A DNA stretch of 32,143 nucleotides from Alcanivorax sp. UBA4485 (lineage in GTDB: Bacteria; Pseudomonadota; Gammaproteobacteria; Pseudomonadales; Alcanivoracaceae), in contig DGNT01000192.1 of assembly GCA_002389055.1 (NCBI GenBank), forward strand, positions 1-32,143. The letters run 5' to 3'. A program made the position numbers and the translations under genes. The notes beneath the pieces were generated by a model that saw only the letters and a program-made list of their open reading frames with translations, was not told where the DNA came from and ran no database searches. Shown here piece after piece: positions 1-8,910 of this stretch (position 1 is the first letter of the stretch; each line of letters opens with the position of its first letter).

Positions 1-439
1 TGGCGTTGAGGTAGATCTTGAGTGGCGCGTCCTGGAACACCACCGTGCCCATGTCACGGCCGTCGGCCACCAGGCCCGGGGCCAGGGCAAAGGCCCGCTG
101 GCGGGCGAACAGCGCGTCGCGCACCGGCTGCAGCACGGCCACCTGGCTGGCCATTTCGCCCACTTCCTCACGGCGGATGTCGGCGCTCACGTCCTCACCG
201 TCGAGTACCACGGCGGTGTCGCCACCCTGCTCCCGGAACACCACCGGCAGGTTCTCGGCGAGCCGGATCAACGCCGGCTGGTCGTCCAGGGCCACGCCCT
301 GGCGCGTGGCGTGCAGCCCCAGCACCCGGTAGAGGGCGCCGGAATCCAGCAGATGCCAGGCCAGCCGGGCGGCCACCAGGCGCGCCACGGTGCCCTTGCC
401 GGAGGACACCGGGCCGTCGATGGTGATGATCGGAATCAT
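1..439 (-). CDS. cmk: Cytidylate kinase, N-terminal part (gene cut by window start)
   Basis: CMP/dCMP kinase, a cytoplasmic enzyme that phosphorylates CMP and dCMP with ATP in pyrimidine nucleotide supply. I translated the minus strand from the ATG at 439-437: the protein begins MIPIITIDGPVSSGKGT, a P-loop at residues 9-17 with Lys15, and later has ADGRDMGTVVF, the typical NMP-binding stretch of bacterial Cmk. About 146 residues are present, so the C-terminal third lies beyond base 1. The start codon overlaps the stop of the upstream tyrA-aroA gene in an ATGA (436-439), which points to translational coupling. In pseudomonads cmk follows this same gene and precedes rpsA; rpsA would be expected just outside the window. 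Family assignment is secure. Confidence 0.96.
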   Translation of the reverse strand, partial: MIPIITIDGPVSSGKGTVARLVAARLAWHLLDSGALYRVLGLHATRQGVALDDQPALIRLAENLPVVFREQGGDTAVVLDGEDVSADIRREEVGEMASQVAVLQPVRDALFARQRAFALAPGLVADGRDMGTVVFQDAPLKIYLNA

Positions 440-2700
440 GCGTTCTCCTTGGATGAGTGCACCTCCAGGTCGAGGCCGGCACTGCGGGCCAGGTCCGCGA
501 AGCCGGGAAAGCTGGTCGCCACGTTGGCGCAGCGGCGAATAGTGATCGGCGCCGAGGCGCGCAGCGCCGCCATGGCGAAACTCATGGCGATGCGGTGATC
601 GCCGTGGGAATCCACCTCGCCGCCGCCGAACGGGCCGCCGACGATGCGGATGCCGTCCTCGTGCACTTCATGCTCCACGCCCAGGGCCGCCAGGCCGTCG
701 GCCATCACCTGGATGCGGTCGGACTCCTTGACGCGCAGCTCCTCGGCGCCGCGCAGCACGGTTTCGCCCTCTGCGCAGGCGGCGGCGATAAAGATCGCCG
801 GGAATTCGTCGATGGCCAAGGGCACCAGCTCCCGGGGGATCTCGATGCCTTTCAGCGGCGCGCTCTTGACCACCAGGTCCGCCACCGGCTCGCCGCCGGA
901 ATCGCGCGGGTTCTCCAGGCGGATGTCCGCGCCCATCAGCTTGAGAATGTCGATCACCCCGGTGCGGGTGGGGTTCACGCCCACGTGGGGCAGGGTCAGC
1001 TCGCTGCCTTCGGCGATGGAGGCGCCGACCAGGAAGAACGCCGCCGAGGAGATATCCGCCGGCACATCCAGCGGCCCCGCCGCCAGCGGCGTGCCGCCGG
1101 TAACCGTGCTGGTGGCGCCGTCGCGCCGTACCGGCACGCCGAAACCGCCCAGCATTCGCTCGGTGTGGTCGCGGGTGGGGGCCGGCTCGGTCACCGAGGT
1201 CTCGCCCTCGGCGTACAGGCCCGCCAGCAGCACCGCCGACTTCACCTGGGCGGACGCCATCGGCAGCGGGTAATGAATGCCTTTCAGCGCCTGGCCGCCG
1301 TGGATACGCACCGGCGGCCGGCCGCCCTCGCCGGTGTCGATGCGCGCGCCCATCTCGCGAAGCGGGCCGGCGACCCGCTCCATGGGCCGCTTGGACAGGG
1401 ATTCATCGCCGGTGAGCTCGGTGTCGAACGCCTGGCCGGCGAGCAGGCCGGTGAGCAGCCGCATGGAGGTGCCGGAATTGCCCATGTAGAGCGGTTTGCC
1501 CGGCGCCTTCAGGCCGTGCAGGCCGACCCCGTGCACGATCACCTGACCGTGGTGGGGGCCTTCGATCAGCACGCCCATGTCGCGGAACGCCTGCAGCGTG
1601 GCCAGGGCGTCCTCCCCTTCCAGAAACCCCTCCACGGTGGTGGTGCCCTCGGCCAGTGACGCCAGCATGATGGCGCGGTGGGACATGGATTTATCACCCG
1701 GCATCCGCAGTCGGCCGTTGAGCCGGCCGCCGGGGCGCGCCAGGAAGGTTGGGTTGGATTGCTGTGTCATGCCTGTCTCGTCGTCGGAATGCCGGGCGCG
1801 GGTGTAGGAGGTGCGCTCGTTCATGGCCAGAAAGTGGGCCCGGGCGGCGTTGGCCCGGGTCATGACGCCCATCAGGGCCTCGTCGTCGTTGTTCTCGATG
1901 GCGTTCTGGAAGCGGTCGATCCCGTCCCGGAACAGGGCCAGCGCTTCAAGTACCGCGTCCCGGTTCTCGCGGAAGATGTCGTGCCACATCACCGGGTCGG
2001 AACTGGCGATGCGGGTGAAATCACGGAAGCCGCCGGCGGCGTAGCGGAATATCTCGGTGGAATCGCCCTGCCGGGCCAGGGTGTCGACCAGCGAAAACGC
2101 CAGCAAATGGGGCAGATGGCTGGTTTCCGCCAGCACCCGGTCATGGTGATCCGGCGCCATCTCCAGCACTTCCGCGCCCACCGCCGCCCACAGCGCCCGC
2201 ACCCGCGCGGTGGCGGTGGTGTCGGTGTCCGGGGTGGGCGTCAGGATCACCCGGTGCTGGCGATACAGCCCGGCATCCGCGGCTTCCACGCCGCTTTTTT
2301 CCTTGCCGGCGATCGGGTGCCCCGGCACGAAGCGGGGGAAATGATCGCCCAGGGCCCGGCGGGCCTCGGCGATCACCGCGCCTTTGACGCTGCCCCCGTC
2401 GGTGACGATGGCGCGCTCGGCGAGCCCCGGGCGCAGCGCTTTCAGCACCGCGCCCATGGACGAGACCGGCGTCGCCACGAACACCAGATCGGCGCCGCGC
2501 ACCGCCACCGCCAGGTCCTGGCTGCCCTCGTCGATCAGCCCCAGGGCCAGGCCCTGTTCCAGGGTGCGCGTGGAGCGGGAGCCGGCCACCACGGTGCGCG
2601 CCAGCCCCTGCTCGCGGATGGCGGCCGCCAGCGAGCCGCCGATCAGGCCCAGCCCGATGATCGCGACACGTTGAAACAAAGGGGGCCGGGACGCGGTCAT
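436..2700 (-). CDS. tyrA-aroA: Bifunctional prephenate dehydrogenase / 3-phosphoshikimate 1-carboxyvinyltransferase (TyrA-AroA fusion)
   Basis: One 754-aa protein carries two enzymes of aromatic amino-acid synthesis. Residues about 10-295 are a TyrA domain: NAD(P)-binding GLGLIGG (16-22), GHPIAGKEKSG (127-137) and a conserved SHLPHLLAF (194-202). Residues about 318-754 are EPSP synthase: PGDKSMSHRA (334-343), GNSGTSMRLL (407-416), RPMERV (438-443), SAQVK (483-487), NPTRT (576-580), RVKESDRI (656-663) and DHRIAMSF (701-708). The combination RPMxR, SAQxK and NPTR resembles class II (CP4/Bacillus-like) EPSP synthases rather than the E. coli type. The linker holds Met311 (codon 1770-1768), a possible internal start for a free AroA domain. 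The gene overlaps hisC upstream (ATGA, 2697-2700) and cmk downstream (ATGA, 436-439). The fusion is known from Pseudomonas and Acinetobacter relatives, so it is not an assembly artefact. Confidence 0.97.
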   Translation of the reverse strand: MTASRPPLFQRVAIIGLGLIGGSLAAAIREQGLARTVVAGSRSTRTLEQGLALGLIDEGSQDLAVAVRGADLVFVATPVSSMGAVLKALRPGLAERAIVTDGGSVKGAVIAEARRALGDHFPRFVPGHPIAGKEKSGVEAADAGLYRQHRVILTPTPDTDTTATARVRALWAAVGAEVLEMAPDHHDRVLAETSHLPHLLAFSLVDTLARQGDSTEIFRYAAGGFRDFTRIASSDPVMWHDIFRENRDAVLEALALFRDGIDRFQNAIENNDDEALMGVMTRANAARAHFLAMNERTSYTRARHSDDETGMTQQSNPTFLARPGGRLNGRLRMPGDKSMSHRAIMLASLAEGTTTVEGFLEGEDALATLQAFRDMGVLIEGPHHGQVIVHGVGLHGLKAPGKPLYMGNSGTSMRLLTGLLAGQAFDTELTGDESLSKRPMERVAGPLREMGARIDTGEGGRPPVRIHGGQALKGIHYPLPMASAQVKSAVLLAGLYAEGETSVTEPAPTRDHTERMLGGFGVPVRRDGATSTVTGGTPLAAGPLDVPADISSAAFFLVGASIAEGSELTLPHVGVNPTRTGVIDILKLMGADIRLENPRDSGGEPVADLVVKSAPLKGIEIPRELVPLAIDEFPAIFIAAACAEGETVLRGAEELRVKESDRIQVMADGLAALGVEHEVHEDGIRIVGGPFGGGEVDSHGDHRIAMSFAMAALRASAPITIRRCANVATSFPGFADLARSAGLDLEVHSSKENA

Positions 2701-3803
2701 CGGCGGCGCATCACTTTTTCCAGCGCCTGCAGGAAGCGTTCGTTATCGCGGGCGGTGCCGGCGGTGACCCGCAGGTGATTGGGCAAGCCGTAGCCGCCCA
2801 GCGGGCGTACGATCACGCCTTCACGCAGCAGCGCCTGGTAGACCGGCTCCGCGTCGCCGCCGCAATCGAAGGCGATGAAATTGGCCACCGAGGGAATCTG
2901 GGTGAGGCCGAGCGCGTCGAGCCCTTCCGCCAGTTGCACCAGCCCGGCGGTGTTCTCGCCTTTGGAGTTCTCGATATGGTCGGTGTCGCCGAGGGCCGCC
3001 TGGGCCGCCACCAGCGCCGGGATACTGACGTTGAACGGCTGGCGTACCCGGTTAAGCACATCGGCGATCTGCGGATGGGAAACGGCATAGCCCACGCGCA
3101 GGCCGGCCAGCCCGTGGATTTTGGAAAAGGTACGGGTGACCACCAGGTTCGGGTAGCGGTCCAGCCGTTGCAGGCCGTCCGGGTAGTGGCTTTCCTCCAC
3201 GTACTCGAAGTACGCCTCGTCCAGCACCACCAGGACGCGCTCCGGCACTCTGGCCAGGAAGTTGTCCAGCGCCTGGTCGTTGAACCAGGTGCCGGTGGGG
3301 TTGTTGGGGTTGGCCAGGAACACCACCCGGGTGCGTTCGGTGATGGCGTCCGCCATGGCGGCCAGATCGTGGCCATAGAGGTGCGAATCCACCGACACCG
3401 GTTTCGCCGAGCACGCCAGGGTCACCAGCGGGTAGACGGCGAACGCGTACTCCGAGAACACCGCCTCGTCACCGGGCTGCAGATAGGCGCGCGCCACCAG
3501 CTCGAGCACGTCGTTGGAGCCGTTGCCGAGCGTGATCCGGTCCGCGTCCACGCCCAGGTTATCGGCCAGGGCCTGTTTGAGCTCGAAGCCGGCCCCGTCC
3601 GGGTACAGGTGGATCTGATCCAGCGACCGGCGCACCGCGTCCAGCGCCCGGTGGCTCGGCCCCAGCGGATTCTCGTTGCTGGCCAGCTTGACCACGTCGC
3701 GCAGACCCAGCTCGCGCTGCAGTTCCTCAACGGGTTTACCCGGCTGATAGGGGCGCAGTTGCTGCACGCCGCTGTTGGCCAGTTGGATATAGTCGCAAGT
3801 CAT
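2697..3803 (-). CDS. hisC: Histidinol-phosphate / aromatic aminotransferase
   Basis: PLP-dependent class I/II aminotransferase of 368 aa. It has the HisC signatures KLASNENPLGPS (39-50), FLANPNNPTGT (162-172), DEAYFEY (195-201) and TFSKIHGLAGLRVGY (225-239), with Lys228 the expected Schiff-base lysine. In pseudomonads this second hisC copy lies in the aromatic supraoperon and is thought to transaminate both imidazole-acetol phosphate and aromatic keto acids; its place between pheA and tyrA-aroA suggests the same here, though activity cannot be read from sequence. The ATG at 3803 follows the pheA stop by 9 bases, and an AGGA ribosome-binding site overlaps that stop codon (TAGGA). Its TGA overlaps the tyrA-aroA ATG. 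Length is normal for the family. Confidence 0.94.
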   Translation of the reverse strand: MTCDYIQLANSGVQQLRPYQPGKPVEELQRELGLRDVVKLASNENPLGPSHRALDAVRRSLDQIHLYPDGAGFELKQALADNLGVDADRITLGNGSNDVLELVARAYLQPGDEAVFSEYAFAVYPLVTLACSAKPVSVDSHLYGHDLAAMADAITERTRVVFLANPNNPTGTWFNDQALDNFLARVPERVLVVLDEAYFEYVEESHYPDGLQRLDRYPNLVVTRTFSKIHGLAGLRVGYAVSHPQIADVLNRVRQPFNVSIPALVAAQAALGDTDHIENSKGENTAGLVQLAEGLDALGLTQIPSVANFIAFDCGGDAEPVYQALLREGVIVRPLGGYGLPNHLRVTAGTARDNERFLQALEKVMRRR

Positions 3804-3812
3804 AACGCTTTC

Positions 3813-4895
3813 CTAAAGGACCGCCTTCGGATAGGAGCCCAGCACCTTGATGGTGTTGCCGTCGGCTTCCAGGGTCTCCAGCACCTCGGTGAGCGTGGCG
3901 TCCGCCTTGTGGCCTTCGCAGTCGACGAAGAACACATAGCTCCAGTTGGCGATGCGCGAGGGCCGGCTTTCCAGACGGGTCAGGTTGATGCCCTTGTCCC
4001 GGAACGGCCGCAGCAGGTCGGACAACAGCCCGGGGCGGTTCTTGCCGGAGATCAGCAGGCTGGTCTTGTCGCGGCCGGAGGCCGGCGTGTCCTGGCGGCC
4101 GATAATCAGAAAGCGGGTGGTGTTGTCCGGGCGGTCCTCGATGTTGCGTTGCACCGGCTCCAGGTCGTAGAGCTCACGGGCCATGTCGCCGGCGATGGCC
4201 ATGGCGTTCCATTCGTCCTTGAGCCGCCGGGCGGCCTCGGCGTTGGAGCTCACCGCCACCCGTTCCACCGCCGGCATGTGCGCGTCCAGCCACTGGCGGC
4301 ACTGGGCCAGCGTCTGCTGGTGGGAGTAGATGCGCGTCACCTTGTCCCGGCGGGTGTGGGGGCCGGCGAGCAGATGGTGGTGGATGCGCAGCTCCACCTC
4401 GCCGCAGATCTTGAGGTCGGAATTCATGAACGAATCCAGGGTGTGGTTCACCATGCCCTCGGTGGAGTTTTCCACCGGCACCACGCCGAAGTGCACGGCG
4501 CCCGCCTCCACTTCACGGAACACCTCGTCGATGGCACCCAGCGGCACGCTTTCCACCGCGTGGCCGAAATGCTTGATCGCCGCCTGCTGGGTAAAGGTGC
4601 CTTCCGGCCCCAGAAACGCCACCCGCATGGGCTGTTCCAGGGCCAGGCACACGCTCATCACTTCGCGGAACAGGCGCGCCATGGACTCGCCGTCGATGGG
4701 GCCGGTATTGCGTTCCTTGATGCGGCTCAGCACCTGGGCTTCCCGCTCCGGGCGGTAAAACACCGGTTCGGCGTCCTCGCGGCGCTTCACCTCCGCCACC
4801 TGGTGGGCGAGCTCGGCGCGGTGATTGAGCAGATCCTGGAGCCGTTGGTCCAGGTCGTCGATCTGATCTCTCAGCTTGTCCAATGATTCGGTCAT
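3813..4895 (-). CDS. pheA: Bifunctional chorismate mutase / prephenate dehydratase (P-protein)
   Basis: Converts chorismate to prephenate and then phenylpyruvate, the committed path to phenylalanine. The 360-aa chain shows an AroQ-type chorismate mutase helix bundle (about 1-88, starting LDKLRDQIDDLDQRL), a prephenate dehydratase domain (about 90-270) with FLGPEGTFTQQAA and the catalytic TRF motif at 260-262 (DNTTRF), and a C-terminal ACT domain (about 276-360) with NRPGLLSDLL and the ESRP motif (309-312) linked to phenylalanine feedback binding. Allosteric inhibition by phenylalanine is therefore likely. It lies 51 bases after serC and 9 before hisC. The start is preceded by a weak AGGCGGA element. 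All domains are intact and length is usual. Confidence 0.97.
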   Translation of the reverse strand: MTESLDKLRDQIDDLDQRLQDLLNHRAELAHQVAEVKRREDAEPVFYRPEREAQVLSRIKERNTGPIDGESMARLFREVMSVCLALEQPMRVAFLGPEGTFTQQAAIKHFGHAVESVPLGAIDEVFREVEAGAVHFGVVPVENSTEGMVNHTLDSFMNSDLKICGEVELRIHHHLLAGPHTRRDKVTRIYSHQQTLAQCRQWLDAHMPAVERVAVSSNAEAARRLKDEWNAMAIAGDMARELYDLEPVQRNIEDRPDNTTRFLIIGRQDTPASGRDKTSLLISGKNRPGLLSDLLRPFRDKGINLTRLESRPSRIANWSYVFFVDCEGHKADATLTEVLETLEADGNTIKVLGSYPKAVL

Positions 4896-4946
4896 GTCAG
4901 GTTCCGCCTGGGCGCGCCACGGCTGGCGAATGTGCGCGTACCAGCC

Positions 4947-6026
4947 TTATCCGTTGCGTTTTTCGAAGTCCGCCATGAAGTCTATCAGGGCATCCACGGC
5001 CGTTTCCGGTACCGCATTATAAATGCTGGCGCGCATGCCGCCGACACTGCGGTGGCCCTTGAGGTTGCGCAGCCCGGCGGCGTCCGCCTCGGCCAGAAAC
5101 GCCTTGTCCAGAGCGCTGTCGGAGAGAATGAACGGCACGTTCATCCAGCTGCGCTGGGTGGGCGCCACCGGGTTGCTGTAGAAACCGCTGGCGTCGATGA
5201 AACCGTACAGCTTGTCCGCCTTGCGGCGGTTGAGCTCGCCCATGGCTTGCACGCCGCCCTGCGCCTTGAGCCACTGGAACACCAGGCCGGCCAGGTACCA
5301 GGCGAAGGTGGGCGGCGTGTTGTACATGGAGCCGTTATCGGCGTGGGTCTGGTAGTTCATCATCGCCGGCACCGAGGCGCCGGCGCGGCCGAGCAGGTCC
5401 TTGCGCACGATCACCACGGTGATCCCCGCCGGGCCGATGTTCTTCTGCGCGCCGGCGTAAATCAGGCCGAAACGGCTGACATCCAACGGACGCGACAGGA
5501 TGGTGGAGCTCATATCCGCCACCAGCGGCTTGTCCACCTCGGGCACGAAGTCGAATTCCAGCCCACCGATGGTCTCGTTGGGGCAGTAATGCACATAGGC
5601 GGCGTCGTCGGAGAGCCGCCAGTCGCTCTGCGCCGGCACATAGCTGAAGTTGCGGTCCTCGCTGGAGGCCGCCACATTAATGTCGCCGAAGCGGCGCGCT
5701 TCCTTGATCGCCTTGGTCGACCACTGGCCGGTATTGATGTAATCCGCGCGGCCCGCGTCGCCGAGCAGGTTCATCGGCACCATGGCGAACTGGGCACTGG
5801 CGCCGCCCTGCAGAAACAACACCGCATAGTCGTCGGAAATGCCCATCAGATCGCGCAGGTCCTGTTCGGCCTGCTCCGCCATGGCCACGATCACGTCATC
5901 GCGATGGCTCATCTCCATCACCGACATGCCGGTGCCACGGTAATCCAGCATTTCCTCGCGGGCCCGCTGAAGGACCGCTTCCGGCAAGGCCGCCGGGCCG
6001 GCGCAAAAGTTATAAGCGCGGGACAT
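4947..6026 (-). CDS. serC: Phosphoserine aminotransferase
   Basis: PLP enzyme that makes 3-phosphoserine from 3-phosphohydroxypyruvate, and also 4-phosphohydroxythreonine for PLP synthesis. The 359-aa protein begins SRAYNFCAGPAALPEAVL, has MSVMEMSHRD (34-43), FLQGGASAQF (71-80) and the PLP-lysine motif YAGAQKNIGPAG (190-201, Lys195). The ATG at 6026 has a clear GGAG six bases upstream. It is the first gene of the supraoperon in Pseudomonas, directly downstream of gyrA as here; 77 bases separate it from the gyrA stop, and a strong hairpin lies in that gap. Length and motifs are standard. Confidence 0.97.
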   Translation of the reverse strand: MSRAYNFCAGPAALPEAVLQRAREEMLDYRGTGMSVMEMSHRDDVIVAMAEQAEQDLRDLMGISDDYAVLFLQGGASAQFAMVPMNLLGDAGRADYINTGQWSTKAIKEARRFGDINVAASSEDRNFSYVPAQSDWRLSDDAAYVHYCPNETIGGLEFDFVPEVDKPLVADMSSTILSRPLDVSRFGLIYAGAQKNIGPAGITVVIVRKDLLGRAGASVPAMMNYQTHADNGSMYNTPPTFAWYLAGLVFQWLKAQGGVQAMGELNRRKADKLYGFIDASGFYSNPVAPTQRSWMNVPFILSDSALDKAFLAEADAAGLRNLKGHRSVGGMRASIYNAVPETAVDALIDFMADFEKRNG

Positions 6027-6076
6027 TCGATTCTCCGATCATTGCGGCTGGCGCCGCGATACAGAATTCAGGATTG

Positions 6077-6095
6077 GGGGCGGTGGCGCCGCCCC
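6077..6095. other. GC-rich hairpin between gyrA stop and serC
   Basis: Perfect 7-bp stem GGGGCGG / CCGCCCC with a 5-base loop. It begins 8 bases after the gyrA stop codon in the gyrA direction but is not followed by a U-run there, so it may be a weak terminator, processing site or 3'-end stabiliser that separates gyrA from the supraoperon. On the plus strand it is followed by TTCCCTTTTT, so it would work better against antisense transcripts entering gyrA. Confidence 0.5.
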
Positions 6096-6103
6096 TTCCC
6101 TTT

Positions 6104-8869
6104 TTACTCTTCGTCGCCGTCCACCGTGGTGTCATCGGCTGCGTTATCTTCGGCGCCCGGCTCCAGCGCCTGGTCACCCTCTTCCAGCTCTTCATCGTCC
6201 ACGTCCAGCTCCGGAATCGGCGCCAGACCGGACAACGCTTCGCCGTCGCCGAGACGGATCAGGCGAACGCCCTGGGTGTTGCGGCCCAGATGGCTGACTT
6301 CGTCCACGCGGGTGCGCACCAAGGTGCCCTGGTTGGAGATCAGCATGATGTCTTCATTGCCGAACACCTGGGCGGCGCCCACCAGCGGGCCGTTACGCTC
6401 ATTGACCACCATGCCGATCACGCCCTGGGTGCCCCGGCCCTTGGTGGGGAACTCGCTCAGGTCGGTGCGCTTGCCGTAGCCGTTCTCGGACGCGGCCAGC
6501 ATCTGGCCGCCTTCCTGCGGCACCATCAGGGCGATCACTTCCTCGCCCTCGGCCACTTTCATGCCGCGCACACCGCGGGCGGTACGGCCCATCACCCGGA
6601 CCTTGGATTCCTTGAAACGGACCACTTTGCCGTTGCCGGCCACCAGCACCACGTCTTCGTCGCCCTGGGTAATGGCCACGTTGACCAGGTGCTCGCCTTC
6701 CTGCAGGCGCACGGCGATCAGGCCGTTGCTGCGCGGCCTGGCGAATTTGGCCAGCTCGGTGCGTTTGACCACGCCGTTGGAAATCGCCATGAAGATGAAC
6801 GGGCCTTCCGCGGCCTGCGGCTCACTGTCCGCCTCGTCCGCGACGTCCACGTCTTCCACCACCTCGGTGGCTTCCGTGTCGACGGCCGCCGTGTCGACGT
6901 CCGCTTCTTCCTCGTCGTCACCGCCGGCGCGCTGGCGGACCATCTCCGCATCCAGACGCAAGATCGCGGTGATCCGTTCTTCCGGCTTGAGCGCCGGAAT
7001 CAGATTAACAATCGGCTTGCCCCGGGACGCGCGACCGCCCTGGGGCAGCTCGAACACCCGCAGCCAGTAGACCTTGCCTTCATTGGTGAAGCACAACAGG
7101 GTGTCGTGGGTGCCGGCCACCAGCAGTTGCTCGACGTAATCCTCGTCCTTCAACTGACCGGCGGACTTGCCGCGCCCGCCGCGCTTCTGCGCCCGGTAGG
7201 TGTCGATCGGCTGGGTCTTGGCGTAACCGGAATGGCTGAGCGTGACCACCACGGTCTCCTCGGCGATCAGGTCCTCCATGCTGAAATCCATACGCGAGGT
7301 CTGGATCTCGGTGCGCCGCTCGTCGGTGTACTCGGCGCGAATCGCGTGCAGTTCGTCGCGGATCACCTGCATCAGGCGCTCCGGATCGGCCAGAATCAGC
7401 ATCATTTCGCGGATCTGATCGAGCAGCACCTGGTAATCGGTGATCAGTTTTTCGCGTTCCATGCCGGTCAATTTCTGCAGGCGCAGATCGAGAATCGCCT
7501 GAGCCTGCTCCGGGCTCAGGTGATACAGGTTGTCGCGCAACCCGAAGTGTTCATCCAGGCCATCCGGACGGGCGGCGTCTTCGCCACCGGCGCGTTCCAG
7601 CATGTCCAGCACGTCACCCGGCGCCCAGCCCTTGCCGAGCAGCTTTTCCTTCGCCTCGGCGGCGCTCGGTGAGGCTTTGATCAGTTCGATCACCGGATCG
7701 ATGTTGGCCAGCGCCACCGCCAGACCTTCCAGTAGGTGGGCCTTTTCGCGGGCCTTGCGCAGTTCATAAACGGTGCGGCGGGTCACCACCTCGCGGCGGT
7801 GGCGCAGGAAGGCGTCCAGCAGGTCGCGCAGGTTCAGGGTACGCGGCTGGCCGTCGACCAGGGCCACGGTGTTGATGCCGAACACGGTCTCCATCTGGGT
7901 CTGCTGATAGAGGTTGTTGAGCACCACTTCCGCGTTTTCACCCCGGCGCAGCTCGATATAGACGCGCATGCCCTGCTTGTCGGATTCATCACGCAGCTCG
8001 GTGATGCCCTCAATGCGCTTTTCCTTGACCAGCTCGGCGATCTTCTCGATCAGCCGGGCTTTATTCACCTGGTAGGGCAGCTCGTGAATGATGATGGCTT
8101 CCTTGCCACTCTTATCGGTCTGCTCGATGTCGGCGCGGGCACGCACCCAGATGCGACCGCGACCGGTGCGGTAGGCCTGCACGATGCCGGCGCGGCCGTT
8201 GATAATGCCGGCGGTGGGGAAATCCGGGCCCTTGATGTATTCCATCAGGTCGTCCGGCGTCAGGCTGTCATCGTCGATCAGCGCCAAACAGCCGTCCACC
8301 ACCTCGCCCATGTTATGCGGCGGGATATTGGTGGCCATGCCCACGGCGATGCCGGAGGAGCCGTTGACCAGCAGATTGGGCACCCGCGTCGGCATGACGT
8401 CGGGGATCCGCTCGGTGCCGTCGTAGTTGTCGACGAAATCGACGGTTTCCTTGTCCAGATCGGCCAGCAGTTCGTGGGCGATCTTGGCCATGCGCACTTC
8501 GGTGTAACGCATGGCGGCGGCGGAATCGCCGTCGATGGAACCGAAGTTACCCTGCCCGTCCACCAGCATGTAGCGCAGGGAGAACGGCTGGGCCATGCGC
8601 ACGATGGTGTCGTACACAGCGGAATCGCCGTGGGGGTGATATTTACCAATCACGTCACCGACCACACGGGCGGACTTTTTATAGGGTTTATTCCAGTCGT
8701 TGCTGAGCTCGTGCATGGCGAACAGCACGCGCCGGTGCACCGGCTTAAGGCCGTCGCGCACGTCCGGCAGAGCCCGGCCCACGATCACGCTCATGGCGTA
8801 ATCCAGGTATGACTGTCTGAGTTCGTCCTCGATGTTGACGGGAGTAACTTCTTTGGCGAGGTCCGTCAT
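6104..8869 (-). CDS. gyrA: DNA gyrase subunit A
   Basis: Catalytic breakage-reunion subunit of gyrase, acting with GyrB to introduce negative supercoils. I chose the ATG at 8869 (MTDLAKEVTPVNIEDELRQS), which has TAAGGA a few bases upstream and matches the usual GyrA N-terminus; the open frame runs further but lacks family similarity. The protein is 921 aa. Numbering coincides with E. coli: catalytic Tyr122 in AMRYTE, and Ser83 and Asp87 in the quinolone-resistance region are the wild-type, susceptible residues. The GyrA-box is present as QKRGGRG. The E. coli protein is about 875 aa; the extra length is almost all an acidic insertion of about 44 residues inside the C-terminal domain (about 650-685, rich in D/E/V/T) just before FIFMAISNGVVKRT. 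The C-terminus is also an acidic tail. Confidence 0.98.
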   Translation of the reverse strand: MTDLAKEVTPVNIEDELRQSYLDYAMSVIVGRALPDVRDGLKPVHRRVLFAMHELSNDWNKPYKKSARVVGDVIGKYHPHGDSAVYDTIVRMAQPFSLRYMLVDGQGNFGSIDGDSAAAMRYTEVRMAKIAHELLADLDKETVDFVDNYDGTERIPDVMPTRVPNLLVNGSSGIAVGMATNIPPHNMGEVVDGCLALIDDDSLTPDDLMEYIKGPDFPTAGIINGRAGIVQAYRTGRGRIWVRARADIEQTDKSGKEAIIIHELPYQVNKARLIEKIAELVKEKRIEGITELRDESDKQGMRVYIELRRGENAEVVLNNLYQQTQMETVFGINTVALVDGQPRTLNLRDLLDAFLRHRREVVTRRTVYELRKAREKAHLLEGLAVALANIDPVIELIKASPSAAEAKEKLLGKGWAPGDVLDMLERAGGEDAARPDGLDEHFGLRDNLYHLSPEQAQAILDLRLQKLTGMEREKLITDYQVLLDQIREMMLILADPERLMQVIRDELHAIRAEYTDERRTEIQTSRMDFSMEDLIAEETVVVTLSHSGYAKTQPIDTYRAQKRGGRGKSAGQLKDEDYVEQLLVAGTHDTLLCFTNEGKVYWLRVFELPQGGRASRGKPIVNLIPALKPEERITAILRLDAEMVRQRAGGDDEEEADVDTAAVDTEATEVVEDVDVADEADSEPQAAEGPFIFMAISNGVVKRTELAKFARPRSNGLIAVRLQEGEHLVNVAITQGDEDVVLVAGNGKVVRFKESKVRVMGRTARGVRGMKVAEGEEVIALMVPQEGGQMLAASENGYGKRTDLSEFPTKGRGTQGVIGMVVNERNGPLVGAAQVFGNEDIMLISNQGTLVRTRVDEVSHLGRNTQGVRLIRLGDGEALSGLAPIPELDVDDEELEEGDQALEPGAEDNAADDTTVDGDEE

Positions 8870-8910
8870 GGCGTTCCTTATATCCCTCGGTGGCGTGGAT
8901 AGCGACCCGC

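Noticed and set aside
457..1659. 400-aa open frame antisense to tyrA-aroA, with others nearby
   Set aside because: Same GC-bias shadow; no ribosome-binding site or family motif.
436..2700. tyrA-aroA fusion as a sequencing or frameshift artefact
   Set aside because: The same fusion in the same gene order is known in pseudomonads, and both domains are complete.
2775..4886. 703-aa open frame antisense to hisC and pheA
   Set aside because: It mirrors two well-supported genes; its composition (rich in H, Q, V, G, L) is the usual shadow of high-GC coding DNA, and it has no recognisable domain.
6074..8812. Long open frames (532 and 358 aa) antisense to gyrA
   Set aside because: They lie wholly opposite gyrA, which is complete and conserved, and have histidine/glutamine-rich shadow composition.
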